Below the pieces are notes generated by a model. It made no database searches. It saw only the letters and a program-made list of their open reading frames with translations, and was not told where the DNA came from. A stretch of 64,000 nucleotides of DNA from the NCBI RefSeq assembly GCF_963677565.1, contig NZ_OY781981.1, positions 1,674,001-1,738,000 on the forward strand, read 5' to 3'. The first letter of the stretch is position 1. Each line of letters begins with the position of its first letter. Both the position numbers and the translations under genes were made by a program. This stretch comes from an uncultured Draconibacterium sp. (GTDB lineage: Bacteria; Bacteroidota; Bacteroidia; Bacteroidales; Prolixibacteraceae). Shown here one piece after another: positions 41,942 through 50,716 of this stretch.

Positions 41942-43213
41942 ATGTTCGACTTAGACCTTTGGAAAGAAATATTAAGCGCTTTAAAGAAAAACCGGATGCG
42001 CAGTTTTATGACCGCTTTCGGTGTGTTCTGGGGAATATTTATGCTGATAGTAATGTCGGGAGCCGGCCGTGCCCTTGAAAACGGGGTGATGGATGGAATC
42101 AAAGCTTTCGCATCAAACTCAGCATTCTTTTGGACCGAGCGCACCAGCAAACCCTATAAAGGATTTCAACGGGGAAGGCGCTGGAATTATAAAAACACAG
42201 ATATTGAATATATAAAAGCCAACATCAGCGATATCGAATACCTGTCGCCACGTTTGTTCGGACCAAGTAGCGGCGGTGGTGATAATGTAGTTCGCGGTAA
42301 AAAAACAGGTGCCTTTAATATTTATGGCGATTATCCAGAGTTTTTCAAAATCGATCCGTGGACGCCGCTGCAGGGACGTCTGATAAATACCATCGATATT
42401 CAGCATTCACGCAAAGTGGTAAACATTGGAGAGCGTGTTGTAGAAGTGATGTTCGACAAGGATGAAGATCCAATTGGACAGTACCTGAAAATTAACGGTG
42501 TTTACTTCCAGGTTGTTGGTGTGGTAAAAGGCGAAACACGCGTAAATATTGGTGGTGGCAGAAAGAATGAAACCATAATTATGCCGTTCACTACCATGCA
42601 AAAAACCTTTAACATGGGCGACGATGTACATTTCTTCTCGGTAACATCGCAACCCGGTATTCCTGTAAGTAAAGTAGAAGCCCGACTAAAAGAGCTGATG
42701 AAAGAGCGCCACAGTGTTGCTCCCGATGATCAGCAGGCCGTTGGTTCGTTCAATATTGAAGTGGAATGGAAAAAATACATGGGCTTGTTCACCGGAATTC
42801 AGATCCTGACCTGGATCGTGGGAATTGGAACCTTACTGGCCGGTGTAATTGGAGTGAGCAATATAATGTTGGTGATCATTAAAGAACGCACCCAGGAAAT
42901 TGGTATCCAGCGTGCGATCGGTGCCACACCTGGGAAAGTGATACTTCATATTGTTGCCGAAAGTGTATTCCTGACTGTAATTGCCGGATACGTTGGTTTG
43001 GCGTTGGGTGTTGGATTGCTTGAACTCCTGAATATGGCACTGGAAATGAATGCCGGTAGTGGCGATGATATTTTCTTCCGTCGTCCGGAGATCAGTTTCC
43101 AGATGGCAGTTGGAGCACTTTCAGTGTTGGTGGTTTCCGGAATTTTTGCCGGATTGATTCCGGCGCGCCGGGCGGTAAGTATTAAACCGATCGATGCTTT
43201 GCGGGACGAGTAG
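41942..43213 (+). CDS. MacB-like ABC transporter permease 2
   Basis: The 423-residue paralogue of the preceding permease shows FMTAFGVFWGIFMLIVMSG at the N-terminus, a periplasmic domain, and the core helices LTWIVGIGTLLAGVIGVSNIMLV and IVAESVFLTVIAGYVG. KERTQEIGIQRAIGATPG is the coupling segment and SIKPIDALRDE the C-terminus, almost identical in both. Two different permeases in one operon point to a heterodimeric pump, unlike the MacB homodimer. Substrate unknown; peptides, lipids or antibiotics are known for the family. Confidence 0.9.
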   Translation: MFDLDLWKEILSALKKNRMRSFMTAFGVFWGIFMLIVMSGAGRALENGVMDGIKAFASNSAFFWTERTSKPYKGFQRGRRWNYKNTDIEYIKANISDIEYLSPRLFGPSSGGGDNVVRGKKTGAFNIYGDYPEFFKIDPWTPLQGRLINTIDIQHSRKVVNIGERVVEVMFDKDEDPIGQYLKINGVYFQVVGVVKGETRVNIGGGRKNETIIMPFTTMQKTFNMGDDVHFFSVTSQPGIPVSKVEARLKELMKERHSVAPDDQQAVGSFNIEVEWKKYMGLFTGIQILTWIVGIGTLLAGVIGVSNIMLVIIKERTQEIGIQRAIGATPGKVILHIVAESVFLTVIAGYVGLALGVGLLELLNMALEMNAGSGDDIFFRRPEISFQMAVGALSVLVVSGIFAGLIPARRAVSIKPIDALRDE

Positions 43214-43322
43214 AAAAGGATTAAAGATTAGTGATTAAGGATAAATTGAAACAAAACAATAACAAAAAACAATGAAAAAACGCTCTGCTCTCTGCGCTTT
43301 GCGTTTTGCAAAAAAATTAGCC

Positions 43323-44453
43323 ATGAAAAAAGTATTTAGAATTTTAGGAGTTGTAGTATTGGTTGCAATATTTGGAGGAACACTTTTCTTCCTGTACAAC
43401 AAATCGAAAAAGAAAACAGATTTTTTTGAGAACAAGAACCCGTTCTACAGCGAGGTCGTAATGAAAACAGTAGCTACCGGTTCGGTAGTGCCGCGTTTTG
43501 AAATCGAGATCGTTCCGCAGGTTTCAGGAATTATTGACGAATTATACGTTGAAGCCGGCGATAAAATTAGCAAAGGACAAGTGGTTGCACGTATTAAGAT
43601 AATTCCTGATATGGTAACATTGAACTCGGCAGAAACACGTATGAACCGTGCTAAAATCAGTTACGATGATGCACAGATCGACTACGATCGTCAACAGAAA
43701 CTATTCGATAAAGAAGTGATTTCGTACGAAGAGTTTAAAGCTGCAAAAGTAGCTTTCGATTCAGCAAAAGAAGAGTTGACTGCCGCCGAAAATAATTTGG
43801 AATTAATTAAAAACGGTGTAACAAAAAAGGCAGAAACAGCTACTAATACGCTGGTACGCTCAACCATTGACGGAATGGTGCTGGATGTTCCGGTAGAAGA
43901 AGGTAACTCTGTAATTCAGGCAAATACCTTTAACGCAGGAACTACCATCGCATCGGTTGCCGACATGAGCGACATGATCTTTGAAGGAAATGTGGATGAA
44001 ACCGAGGTTGGAAAAATCCGTGAAGGAATGCCAATTGAGTTGGAAATCGGGGCGATTGAAAAAGAAAAATTCGCTGCCGTTCTGGAATATATTTCACCAA
44101 AAGGAGTGGAAGAAAACGGAGCCATTCAGTTTGAAATTAAAGCCAATGTACAACTGATGGAAGGCCAGTTTATCCGTGCCGGTTACAGTGCCAACGCCAA
44201 TATAGTATTGGAGCGCAAAGACAACGTAATGGTTATTCCTGAAGGTTTACTTCAATTTGATAACGATTCATCGTTTGTTGAAGTGAATGTGGGTTCTGCT
44301 GAAGAACCAAACTACGAAAAACGTATGGTGAAAACCGGTCTTTCGGATGGTATTAATATTGAAATTACAGAAGGATTGAAAGTAGAGGATAAGGTGAAAG
44401 GTGAAAAGATCGATCCGAAGAAAGTGAAGGAACTCCAAGCCAATAACGGGTAG
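43323..44453 (+). CDS. Efflux periplasmic adaptor subunit (HlyD/MacA family)
   Basis: The 376-residue adaptor (start 43323, after rejecting a basic N-terminal extension to 43272) has an N-terminal membrane helix (ILGVVVLVAIFGGTLFFLY), a lipoyl-like half (IVPQVSGIIDELYVEAGDKI), a helical hairpin (~95-180) rich in K/E with RQQKLFDKEVISYEEF, the second lipoyl half (VRSTIDGMVLDVPVEEGNSV) and beta-barrel segments to the end. It bridges the permeases and the TolC-like channel across the periplasm. Confidence 0.9.
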   Translation: MKKVFRILGVVVLVAIFGGTLFFLYNKSKKKTDFFENKNPFYSEVVMKTVATGSVVPRFEIEIVPQVSGIIDELYVEAGDKISKGQVVARIKIIPDMVTLNSAETRMNRAKISYDDAQIDYDRQQKLFDKEVISYEEFKAAKVAFDSAKEELTAAENNLELIKNGVTKKAETATNTLVRSTIDGMVLDVPVEEGNSVIQANTFNAGTTIASVADMSDMIFEGNVDETEVGKIREGMPIELEIGAIEKEKFAAVLEYISPKGVEENGAIQFEIKANVQLMEGQFIRAGYSANANIVLERKDNVMVIPEGLLQFDNDSSFVEVNVGSAEEPNYEKRMVKTGLSDGINIEITEGLKVEDKVKGEKIDPKKVKELQANNG

Positions 44454-44514
44454 GAGTAGGTAATTCACATCGCTTTATGTAAATTAGTAGCAAACAAAAA
44501 ACAATTATATCGAC

Positions 44515-45852
44515 ATGAAAAGTCTATTAACCTTATTCTTAGGAATAACACTTACTACCGGAACGTTGATTGTGCAAGCTCAGAACGAATGGGATTTGCA
44601 AAAATGTTTCGATTATGCCATAGAAAACAATCTCCAGGTAAAACGACAGGAGATAACAACGCGTTACAACGAAACAATGGTTAAGCAGGCAAAAGATGAT
44701 AAACTGCCTAACCTCAATGGTCAATTGAGCAACGATTTTAGTTTTGGTCGTTCACTGACTTATGACAATACTTACGATAATATTAACTCGACAAGTCTTG
44801 CAGGAGGTTTGAGCACCAATATGACGCTGTACAACGGATTGACGCTAAGCAATACCGTTAAAATGCGTGAGCTCGATTTGCAGGCAACCATGGCCGATCT
44901 GCAAAAAACGAAAGATGATATTATGCTTTCCATATCGGCAGAATATCTGGAGATTCTTTTTGCCGAAGAGCTGGAGTTGGTAGCTGAGGCAACCATGGAG
45001 GTTACCAAACAACAAATTGAGCGCACCAAGCAACTTGTTGATGCGGGAAGTGAAGCACGTGGTGCCCTGTTAGAAATTGAGGCACAAATGGCGCGTGAGG
45101 AACTGGATTTGGTAAACGCGCAAAACAGGGTTCAGTTGGCGTATCTTAATTTATTTCAGTTATTGGAATTACCAATGGCAGAGAGTTTTTCAATTGAAAA
45201 ACCGGTGCTTCCTGAAATTCAGGCCAATCTAACCATGATAAATGCCTATGATGTTTTCAGTACGGCAATTAACGTGCGTCCCGAGATTAAAGCTGCTCAA
45301 CTGCGTGTACAAAGTGCATCAAAACAGTTGGCAATTGCAAAGGGTAGTCGTTACCCAAGTTTGAGTTTTGGAGCCAATTATTACAACCAGTACAATAACC
45401 AGTACAAAGATTTTGAAGGAAACCGCATTGAACTTGGCGAACAGTTGAAAAACAACAGCCGCTCGAGTCTGGGATTAACACTGAGTATCCCAATTTTCAA
45501 TCGTTTCCAGGCAAAGAACAATATTACCAATTCGGAGTTACAAATTGCCGATTACGAATACCAGTTACAACAATCGCGTAATGTTTTGCGTAGAGATATT
45601 GAACAGGTGTATACCAATGCACTGGCTGCATTAAATCGCTACCTTTCGTCTGAAAAGGCTGTAGCTTCAATGAAAGAAGCCTTTCGCTACACGGAAGAAA
45701 AATTCAATGTCGGAATGATAAACTCGGTAGAATACAACCAAAGTAAAACCAATCTTACCAATGCACAAAGTGATCTTGTGCAGGCGAAATACGAATATAT
45801 TTTCAGAACGAAAATACTTGATTTCTACAACGGTGTACCAATCACCTTGTAG
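44515..45852 (+). CDS. TolC-family outer-membrane efflux protein
   Basis: The 445-residue protein has a signal peptide (SLLTLFLGITLTTGTLIVQAQ) and two OEP repeats of long helices with short outer-membrane strands. The family start EWDLQKCFDYAIENNLQVK is followed by KQAKDDKLPNLNGQL and, in the second repeat, KGSRYPSLSFGANYYN and SIPIFNRFQAKN. It forms the trimeric exit duct for the pump encoded by the preceding four genes and is the last gene, ended by a strong terminator. Confidence 0.92.
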   Translation: MKSLLTLFLGITLTTGTLIVQAQNEWDLQKCFDYAIENNLQVKRQEITTRYNETMVKQAKDDKLPNLNGQLSNDFSFGRSLTYDNTYDNINSTSLAGGLSTNMTLYNGLTLSNTVKMRELDLQATMADLQKTKDDIMLSISAEYLEILFAEELELVAEATMEVTKQQIERTKQLVDAGSEARGALLEIEAQMAREELDLVNAQNRVQLAYLNLFQLLELPMAESFSIEKPVLPEIQANLTMINAYDVFSTAINVRPEIKAAQLRVQSASKQLAIAKGSRYPSLSFGANYYNQYNNQYKDFEGNRIELGEQLKNNSRSSLGLTLSIPIFNRFQAKNNITNSELQIADYEYQLQQSRNVLRRDIEQVYTNALAALNRYLSSEKAVASMKEAFRYTEEKFNVGMINSVEYNQSKTNLTNAQSDLVQAKYEYIFRTKILDFYNGVPITL

Positions 45853-45880
45853 CAGATCTTGCTTGAACATTGTTTTTTGT

Positions 45881-45909
45881 GCCTCCGGCTGAAATGTCGG
45901 AGGCTTTTT
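45881..45909 (+). terminator. Terminator after the efflux operon
   Basis: GCCTCCGGC (45881-45889) pairs with GTCGGAGGC (45896-45904), one wobble; five T follow. Confidence 0.85.
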
Positions 45910-45944
45910 ATTGGCAGAACTTTAAGGAAGGTGATAATTAGCAC

Positions 45945-45973
45945 TTTGTTGTTCATACAATTTGATATCTTTG
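45945..45973 (+). promoter_or_regulatory. -33/-7 promoter for the DUF5916 gene
   Basis: TTTG (45945-45948), a 17-bp spacer and TATCTTTG (45966-45973) match the Bacteroidota TTTG-TAnnTTTG pattern; the ATG follows at 46015. Confidence 0.7.
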
Positions 45974-46014
45974 TCACCCAAATATTTTACCTAAATCAAT
46001 TAAAGCTATTTCGT

Positions 46015-48192
46015 ATGAAGTTGTCTTTGGTCTTTGTGTTTTGTCTCTTGCTATCGTTAAGCGGATCAGCAAACGGTTTTAAAACAAAATCAGATAGTAC
46101 TGTCAATACTTTCAATAAAGATTTTATTTATCGTGTAAAAAAAATCACAGAGGGTGGAATAACCATCGATGGAGTGATTGACGAACCTGATTGGGAGCGT
46201 GCACAAAAAACTGAAAATTTTTATCGTGTGTTACCTGTTGATACAGGATTTGCCACACAGCCATCAACTATGATGATGGCCTATGACGATAAAGCTTTGT
46301 ACGTTGCACAGATTTTTTACGACAAGCTACCCGGTAAACGAATCATGGAATCTTTCCGACGAGATTTTAGTTTTGGGAGTAACGACAACCTACTCATATT
46401 TTTCGATACTTTTTTGGATCAGACAAATGGATTTTCGTTTGGCGTTTCTGCTTCAGGGGCAAAATGGGACGGAACCATGAGTAACGGCAGCAGTGTGTCG
46501 CTCGACTGGGATTGCAAATGGGAAATGGAAACCAAACATTACGACGACCGCTGGGTAAGTGAAATGCGTATCCCGTTTAAATCGGTTCGCTATCCGAATG
46601 GTAGCAAAGAATGGAATGTTAACTTTAGTCGTTTAGACTTGAAAGCCAACGAAAAATCGGCATGGGCGCCGGTTCCACGACAGTTTCCAACCGCATCGCT
46701 GGCCTACACCGGGCGTATGCAGTTTGAAGAACCACTACCAAAATCGAAGATGCAGTTTTCTGTAATTCCTTACGTACTTGGCGGCGCATCAAAAGATTAT
46801 GAAGCCGGAACAAACACCGATTATCGCACCGATGTTGGTTTTGATGCCAAGATTGGCATTAGCTCTTCAATGACTCTGGATCTTACCTACAATCCTGATT
46901 TTGCACAGGTAGAAGTTGATCAGCAGGTTACCAATATCGACCGTTTCGAACTATTCTTTCCGGAAAAACGACAGTTCTTTCTCGAGAACAGCGACCTGTT
47001 TTCAAGCTACGGATACGAGCATACATTAACTCCTTTCTTCTCGCGCCGTATCGGGTTGGATGCTCCGGTACTTGCCGGAGCCCGGTTGAGCGGGAAAATT
47101 GGTAACAACTGGCGCGTGGGTTTTATGAATATGGCCACGGAAGAAACCGGTGAGAACCTGGCGCGGAATTTCACAGTGGCCTCGGTTCAAAAGAAAATGT
47201 TTACGCGATCGAGCCTTGGATTTATTGCCGTTAATAAAGAATATTTTGATGTTCCATCGGACACCAGCATGTATAACCGTGTGATAGGGATTGATTATAA
47301 CCTGGCCAGTAAAGACAATGTTTGGGGTGGAAAATTCTTTTATCATCGCTCTTTTCAGCCTGGTAATCCGGATAAACAATATGCACAGGGAGCCATGTTG
47401 AACTATAGTACGCCACATGTTAAACTTGGTATTTACGAAACCTCGGTGGGCGAAAATTACCGTGCCGAAGCAGGATATGTGCGCCGAACAGGATACAACT
47501 TTTTGGGTGGAAATGTTGGTTATACCTTTGTCCCGAATAAAAAAGTGGCAAGTCATGGCCCAAGTGTAAAGGTCGACAATTATTTCAATCCTGATAATGA
47601 CTTGATCGAACATGAATACGAGTTCGAATATGAGTTGACATTTGAAAACAGGGCGGAACTCAGCTTTGGTTATACCGATCAATTTGTTAAACTGAGAAAT
47701 GATTTTAATCCGACACAGGATCCGAATCATTTTTTACCAGAAGGTTCGGAGTATGATTTTGGACTTTTTTCAGTGGCTTATCGATCAACCCGTAAATCAT
47801 TATTTACCTGGCAAGCCGAGGCTGTTAAAGGTAGTTTCTATAGCGGCGACATTCAGATTATTGAGGGAGAAATTGGTTACCGCTTTCAGCCTTACGTAAA
47901 CCTTACCATGAATTTTAATTACACCGATATGGATTTGGGCGATCCGTTTAGCCGCGAAAAATTCTGGCTGGTGGGCCCGAAAATGGACATCACTTTTACG
48001 GATAAAATATTCTGGTCGACTTTTGTGCAATACAACGAACAAATCGATAATCTGAACATCAATTCACGATTTCAATGGCGATATCAACCGGTTTCAGACA
48101 TTTATCTGGTATACACCGACAACTATTTTACCGGAAACTGGAACTCACGAAACCGGGCAGTAGTTTTAAAAATGACTTATTGGTTTAATTAG
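46015..48192 (+). CDS. DUF5916 protein: CBM9-like domain plus outer-membrane barrel
   Basis: From ATG 46015 the product has 725 residues and a signal peptide (LSLVFVFCLLLSLSGSANG); the frame extends to 45859 without family support and across the promoter. Residues ~35-230 are a carbohydrate-binding family 9-like domain (TIDGVIDEPDWERA, DDKALYVAQIFYD, WVSEMRIPFKSVRYP). The rest is a membrane beta-barrel (alternating aromatic strands, FFPEKRQFFLENSDLFSS near its start), ending in a final strand VLKMTYWFN with C-terminal aromatic. It is probably an outer-membrane protein handling a polymer or peptide; family function is unknown. Confidence 0.85.
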   Translation: MKLSLVFVFCLLLSLSGSANGFKTKSDSTVNTFNKDFIYRVKKITEGGITIDGVIDEPDWERAQKTENFYRVLPVDTGFATQPSTMMMAYDDKALYVAQIFYDKLPGKRIMESFRRDFSFGSNDNLLIFFDTFLDQTNGFSFGVSASGAKWDGTMSNGSSVSLDWDCKWEMETKHYDDRWVSEMRIPFKSVRYPNGSKEWNVNFSRLDLKANEKSAWAPVPRQFPTASLAYTGRMQFEEPLPKSKMQFSVIPYVLGGASKDYEAGTNTDYRTDVGFDAKIGISSSMTLDLTYNPDFAQVEVDQQVTNIDRFELFFPEKRQFFLENSDLFSSYGYEHTLTPFFSRRIGLDAPVLAGARLSGKIGNNWRVGFMNMATEETGENLARNFTVASVQKKMFTRSSLGFIAVNKEYFDVPSDTSMYNRVIGIDYNLASKDNVWGGKFFYHRSFQPGNPDKQYAQGAMLNYSTPHVKLGIYETSVGENYRAEAGYVRRTGYNFLGGNVGYTFVPNKKVASHGPSVKVDNYFNPDNDLIEHEYEFEYELTFENRAELSFGYTDQFVKLRNDFNPTQDPNHFLPEGSEYDFGLFSVAYRSTRKSLFTWQAEAVKGSFYSGDIQIIEGEIGYRFQPYVNLTMNFNYTDMDLGDPFSREKFWLVGPKMDITFTDKIFWSTFVQYNEQIDNLNINSRFQWRYQPVSDIYLVYTDNYFTGNWNSRNRAVVLKMTYWFN

Positions 48193-48361
48193 GGTAATTG
48201 GCCGGAAATAAAACTTGCTAAACCATTCTCATTCTTATTCGTAAAAAACAATCATAAGTGACTAAAATCACTTCGTGTTAGAGCTACAAATCGTATGTTT
48301 TACCAATTTGTTAAACCGGATTTGGGGGCTTCAAAATATTTCTAACATCGCGAAAAAAAAT

Positions 48362-48369
48362 TAACTTTG
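48362..48369 (+). promoter_or_regulatory. -7 promoter element for mdh
   Basis: TAACTTTG fits TAnnTTTG, giving a ~70-nt leader before the mdh ATG. No -33 TTTG at normal spacing. Confidence 0.55.
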
Positions 48370-48374
48370 CGTGC

Positions 48375-48405
48375 CTTAAAACAATTTGACAGACAATTGT
48401 TTAAG
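48375..48405 (+). promoter_or_regulatory. Hairpin in the mdh 5' leader
   Basis: CTTAAAACAATT (48375-48386) pairs with AATTGTTTAAG (48395-48405) with one bulged A. Lying at the 5' end of the predicted transcript, it may stabilise the mRNA; no U-tract, so not a terminator. Confidence 0.4.
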
Positions 48406-48443
48406 ATATAAACGATTTTATAATAATAAAACTCACTAGTAAA

Positions 48444-49364
48444 ATGAAAGTAACAGTAGTTGGAGCAGGTGCAGTCGGTGCAAGTTGTGCCGAGTATATC
48501 GCAATTAAAGATTTTGCAGACGAAATTGTATTGATTGATATCAAAGAAGGTTTTGCTGAAGGTAAAGCAATGGATTTGATGCAAACTGCTTCGTTAAACG
48601 GTTTTGACTCTACTATCGTTGGTAGCACTAACGATTACACTAAAACAGCTGGTAGCGATGTTGCAGTAATTACCAGTGGTATTCCACGTAAACCGGGAAT
48701 GACTCGTGAAGAGTTGATCGGTATTAATGCAGGTATTGTTAAAGACGTAGCTGAAAAATTAATTGCTGAGTCGCCAAACGTAATCATCATTGTGGTTAGT
48801 AACCCAATGGATACAATGGCTTACCTGGCTCATAAAGCTACAGGTCTTCCTAAAAACCGTATTATCGGTATGGGTGGAGCTTTGGATAGCGCACGTTTCA
48901 AATACAGACTGGCTGAGGCAATGGATTGTCCACAATCAGATATCTCTGCAATGGTAATTGGTGGCCACAGTGATACCGGTATGGTTCCGCTGATTGGTAA
49001 AGCCGTGCTTAACAGTGTTCCTGTTACCGAATTCTTAAGCGAAGAAAAACAAGCTGAGGTAGTTGAAGCGACTAAAGTTGGTGGTGCTACTCTAACAAAA
49101 CTTCTGGGTACCAGCGCATGGTATGCTCCGGGTGCAGCAGTGTCAGAATTGGTTCGCGCCATTGCATTGGATTCTCAAAAAATGTTCCCTTGTTCAGCAT
49201 TGCTTGAAGGTGAGTATGGTTTAAGCGATATTTCAATAGGTGTTCCTTGTGTTATTGGTAAAAACGGTATCGAAAAAATTGTTGAAATTGAATTGACAGA
49301 TGCCGAAAAAGAAAAACTGACTGCAAGTGCAGAAGGTGTTTCAAAAGTGAACGCTTTACTATAA
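48444..49364 (+). CDS. mdh: Malate dehydrogenase (LDH-like type)
   Basis: The 306-residue enzyme interconverts malate and oxaloacetate with NAD in the TCA cycle. VTVVGAGAVGASCAEYIA is the nucleotide fold and SGIPRKPGMTREELIGINAGIV contains the first substrate-binding arginine (R81-region). VSNPMDTMAYLA, MGGALDSARF (second Arg) and MVIGGHSDTGMVPL, with the catalytic His, complete the site. This is the LDH-like MDH group common in Bacteroidota rather than the E. coli type. Codon use is highly biased to common codons, consistent with strong expression. It is monocistronic. Confidence 0.95.
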   Translation: MKVTVVGAGAVGASCAEYIAIKDFADEIVLIDIKEGFAEGKAMDLMQTASLNGFDSTIVGSTNDYTKTAGSDVAVITSGIPRKPGMTREELIGINAGIVKDVAEKLIAESPNVIIIVVSNPMDTMAYLAHKATGLPKNRIIGMGGALDSARFKYRLAEAMDCPQSDISAMVIGGHSDTGMVPLIGKAVLNSVPVTEFLSEEKQAEVVEATKVGGATLTKLLGTSAWYAPGAAVSELVRAIALDSQKMFPCSALLEGEYGLSDISIGVPCVIGKNGIEKIVEIELTDAEKEKLTASAEGVSKVNALL

Positions 49365-49392
49365 TTCGGAAGAATACAAAAAAGCATACAGA

Positions 49393-49420
49393 GGCTCGCA
49401 ATTTTTGCGGGCCTTTTTTT
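49393..49420 (+). terminator. Terminator after mdh
   Basis: GGCTCGCA (49393-49400) pairs with TGCGGGCC (49406-49413), one wobble; seven T follow. Confidence 0.85.
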
Positions 49421-49446
49421 GTCCTAATCATTTTATTTTAAATTTG
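49418..49446 (+). promoter_or_regulatory. -33/-7 promoter of the retropepsin gene, inside the mdh terminator tail
   Basis: TTTG (49418-49421), a 17-bp spacer and TAAATTTG (49439-49446) match the consensus fully. The -33 TTTG uses the last T's of the mdh terminator. The ATG is at 49451, five nt after the -7 box, so the mRNA should be leaderless or nearly so. Confidence 0.65.
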
Positions 49447-49450
49447 GCAA

Positions 49451-49876
49451 ATGCGCATAAAATTACCGATTGAGATTATAGAATTAGAGTCGTCAAATTA
49501 TCATGTTTTGGTTTCATCAAAAATGATTGACGGAACAATCGATAATTGGGTTATTGATACCGGTGCATCAAAATCGGTATTCGACAAAAATCTTGCTGAT
49601 TTTATTGCTTTTACCGAGGAAGGTGCAGAAGAACTTCATGCAGCCAACATGAGTGAAGAGCCTTTAAAAACATCATTGGGAATACTAAAACCACTGTTTT
49701 TTGGCAAACTGAAAGTGGAGAATATGAAAGTTGCCTTGTTCGACATGAATCAGATTAATGAGCTGTATGAGAATGTAGCTGATATTAAAATTTGCGGTCT
49801 GTTGGGAAGCGATTTTTTGCTAAGAAATAATGCGGTTATCGATTATAAACGAAAGGTGTTAAAATTGTCGGTGTAA
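49451..49876 (+). CDS. Retropepsin-like aspartic protease
   Basis: This 141-residue protein is a single-domain clan AA aspartic protease; the active enzyme would be a homodimer. The catalytic motif VIDTGASKSVF has Asp36, and the C-terminal hydrophobic-hydrophobic-Gly block is ICGLLGSDFLLRNNAVIDY, typical of bacterial retropepsin-like proteins. No signal peptide is seen, so it is probably cytoplasmic. Substrate unknown. Its promoter leaves almost no 5' leader. Confidence 0.85.
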   Translation: MRIKLPIEIIELESSNYHVLVSSKMIDGTIDNWVIDTGASKSVFDKNLADFIAFTEEGAEELHAANMSEEPLKTSLGILKPLFFGKLKVENMKVALFDMNQINELYENVADIKICGLLGSDFLLRNNAVIDYKRKVLKLSV

Positions 49877-49894
49877 AAGTCTGGAACCGAAAAA

Positions 49895-50665
49895 TTAATG
49901 CTCAATCTCTTTCTCAATTAATTCAAGAATTACATCTATATTTTTCATAAGCGGCACGTAATGAGCCTTTTCGGTTGCTTCGCTGGTAAGAATAAAAACA
50001 AGTAGTTTGTTTTCAAACTCGGTTGATTTTAATAGGTTGAGATTACTGGTATTGTTTTTTCGTGGTTTAATTTCCAATTCGTTTTCTGTAACTCCCGAAA
50101 GATCAAAAACAGTTCTGATACTTTGCTCATTCCCCCGAAACATATCAACGATCATCTCCCGTTGATTACCCAGGTCATTCTCCTGTTTGGTAATATCTTC
50201 CAGCATCGAAATCCAGTTGGTTAAATATATTCGCAATTCCCGGTTCGAAATGTCTTTAAGGCTTCCGGAATTCATCATCTCGTTGAGAAGAGAGTTATTT
50301 GGATTAAAAGAAATGTCGTAAACCAGCGTTTTATACAGAAGTTCAGAAAACTGTTTTTCATCGGGCTGTAAATCGCTGTTGGAAATATACCTGATAATTT
50401 GGCGGGCACCTTCGTAATTTTGTGCGTTAACATTTATAAGTTCCTGCAACTTATTTTTACTGGCGGTAAAGTCTTCTCTCAGGCCGGCAAGGTAGGTCTG
50501 CTCTTTTTTCAGAATCGTACGTTTTACATTGTTGTTGTTAATGGCCAGCGCAATTAAAATTCCAATAACCACCAGGATGATTTCACCCAGCGCATAAAAC
50601 AGGTACTTCTTTACTTTATTTTCGCCGATAAGACGAAATCTAATTGTTCGGAAAAACTTGATCAT
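49895..50665 (-). CDS. DUF6090 membrane protein
   Basis: The 256-residue protein begins IKFFRTIRFRLIGENKVKKY, then one hydrophobic helix (LGEIILVVIGILIALAINN, ~residues 26-44) and a ~200-residue helical domain with several acidic and Asn-rich segments. This beginning is diagnostic of DUF6090, a family frequent in marine Bacteroidota and often found in many copies per genome. Function unknown; it is a cytoplasmic-membrane protein with a large domain on the far side. Confidence 0.85.
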   Translation of the reverse strand: MIKFFRTIRFRLIGENKVKKYLFYALGEIILVVIGILIALAINNNNVKRTILKKEQTYLAGLREDFTASKNKLQELINVNAQNYEGARQIIRYISNSDLQPDEKQFSELLYKTLVYDISFNPNNSLLNEMMNSGSLKDISNRELRIYLTNWISMLEDITKQENDLGNQREMIVDMFRGNEQSIRTVFDLSGVTENELEIKPRKNNTSNLNLLKSTEFENKLLVFILTSEATEKAHYVPLMKNIDVILELIEKEIEH

Positions 50666-50716
50666 CGTTTTTTGCTGTTAACATTTATGAGCACTTTATT
50701 GTTTTCGGGTCTTGTT

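Noticed and set aside
45859..46014. N-terminal extension of the DUF5916 gene
   Set aside because: It would cross the efflux-operon terminator and the gene's own promoter; a signal peptide starts at 46015.
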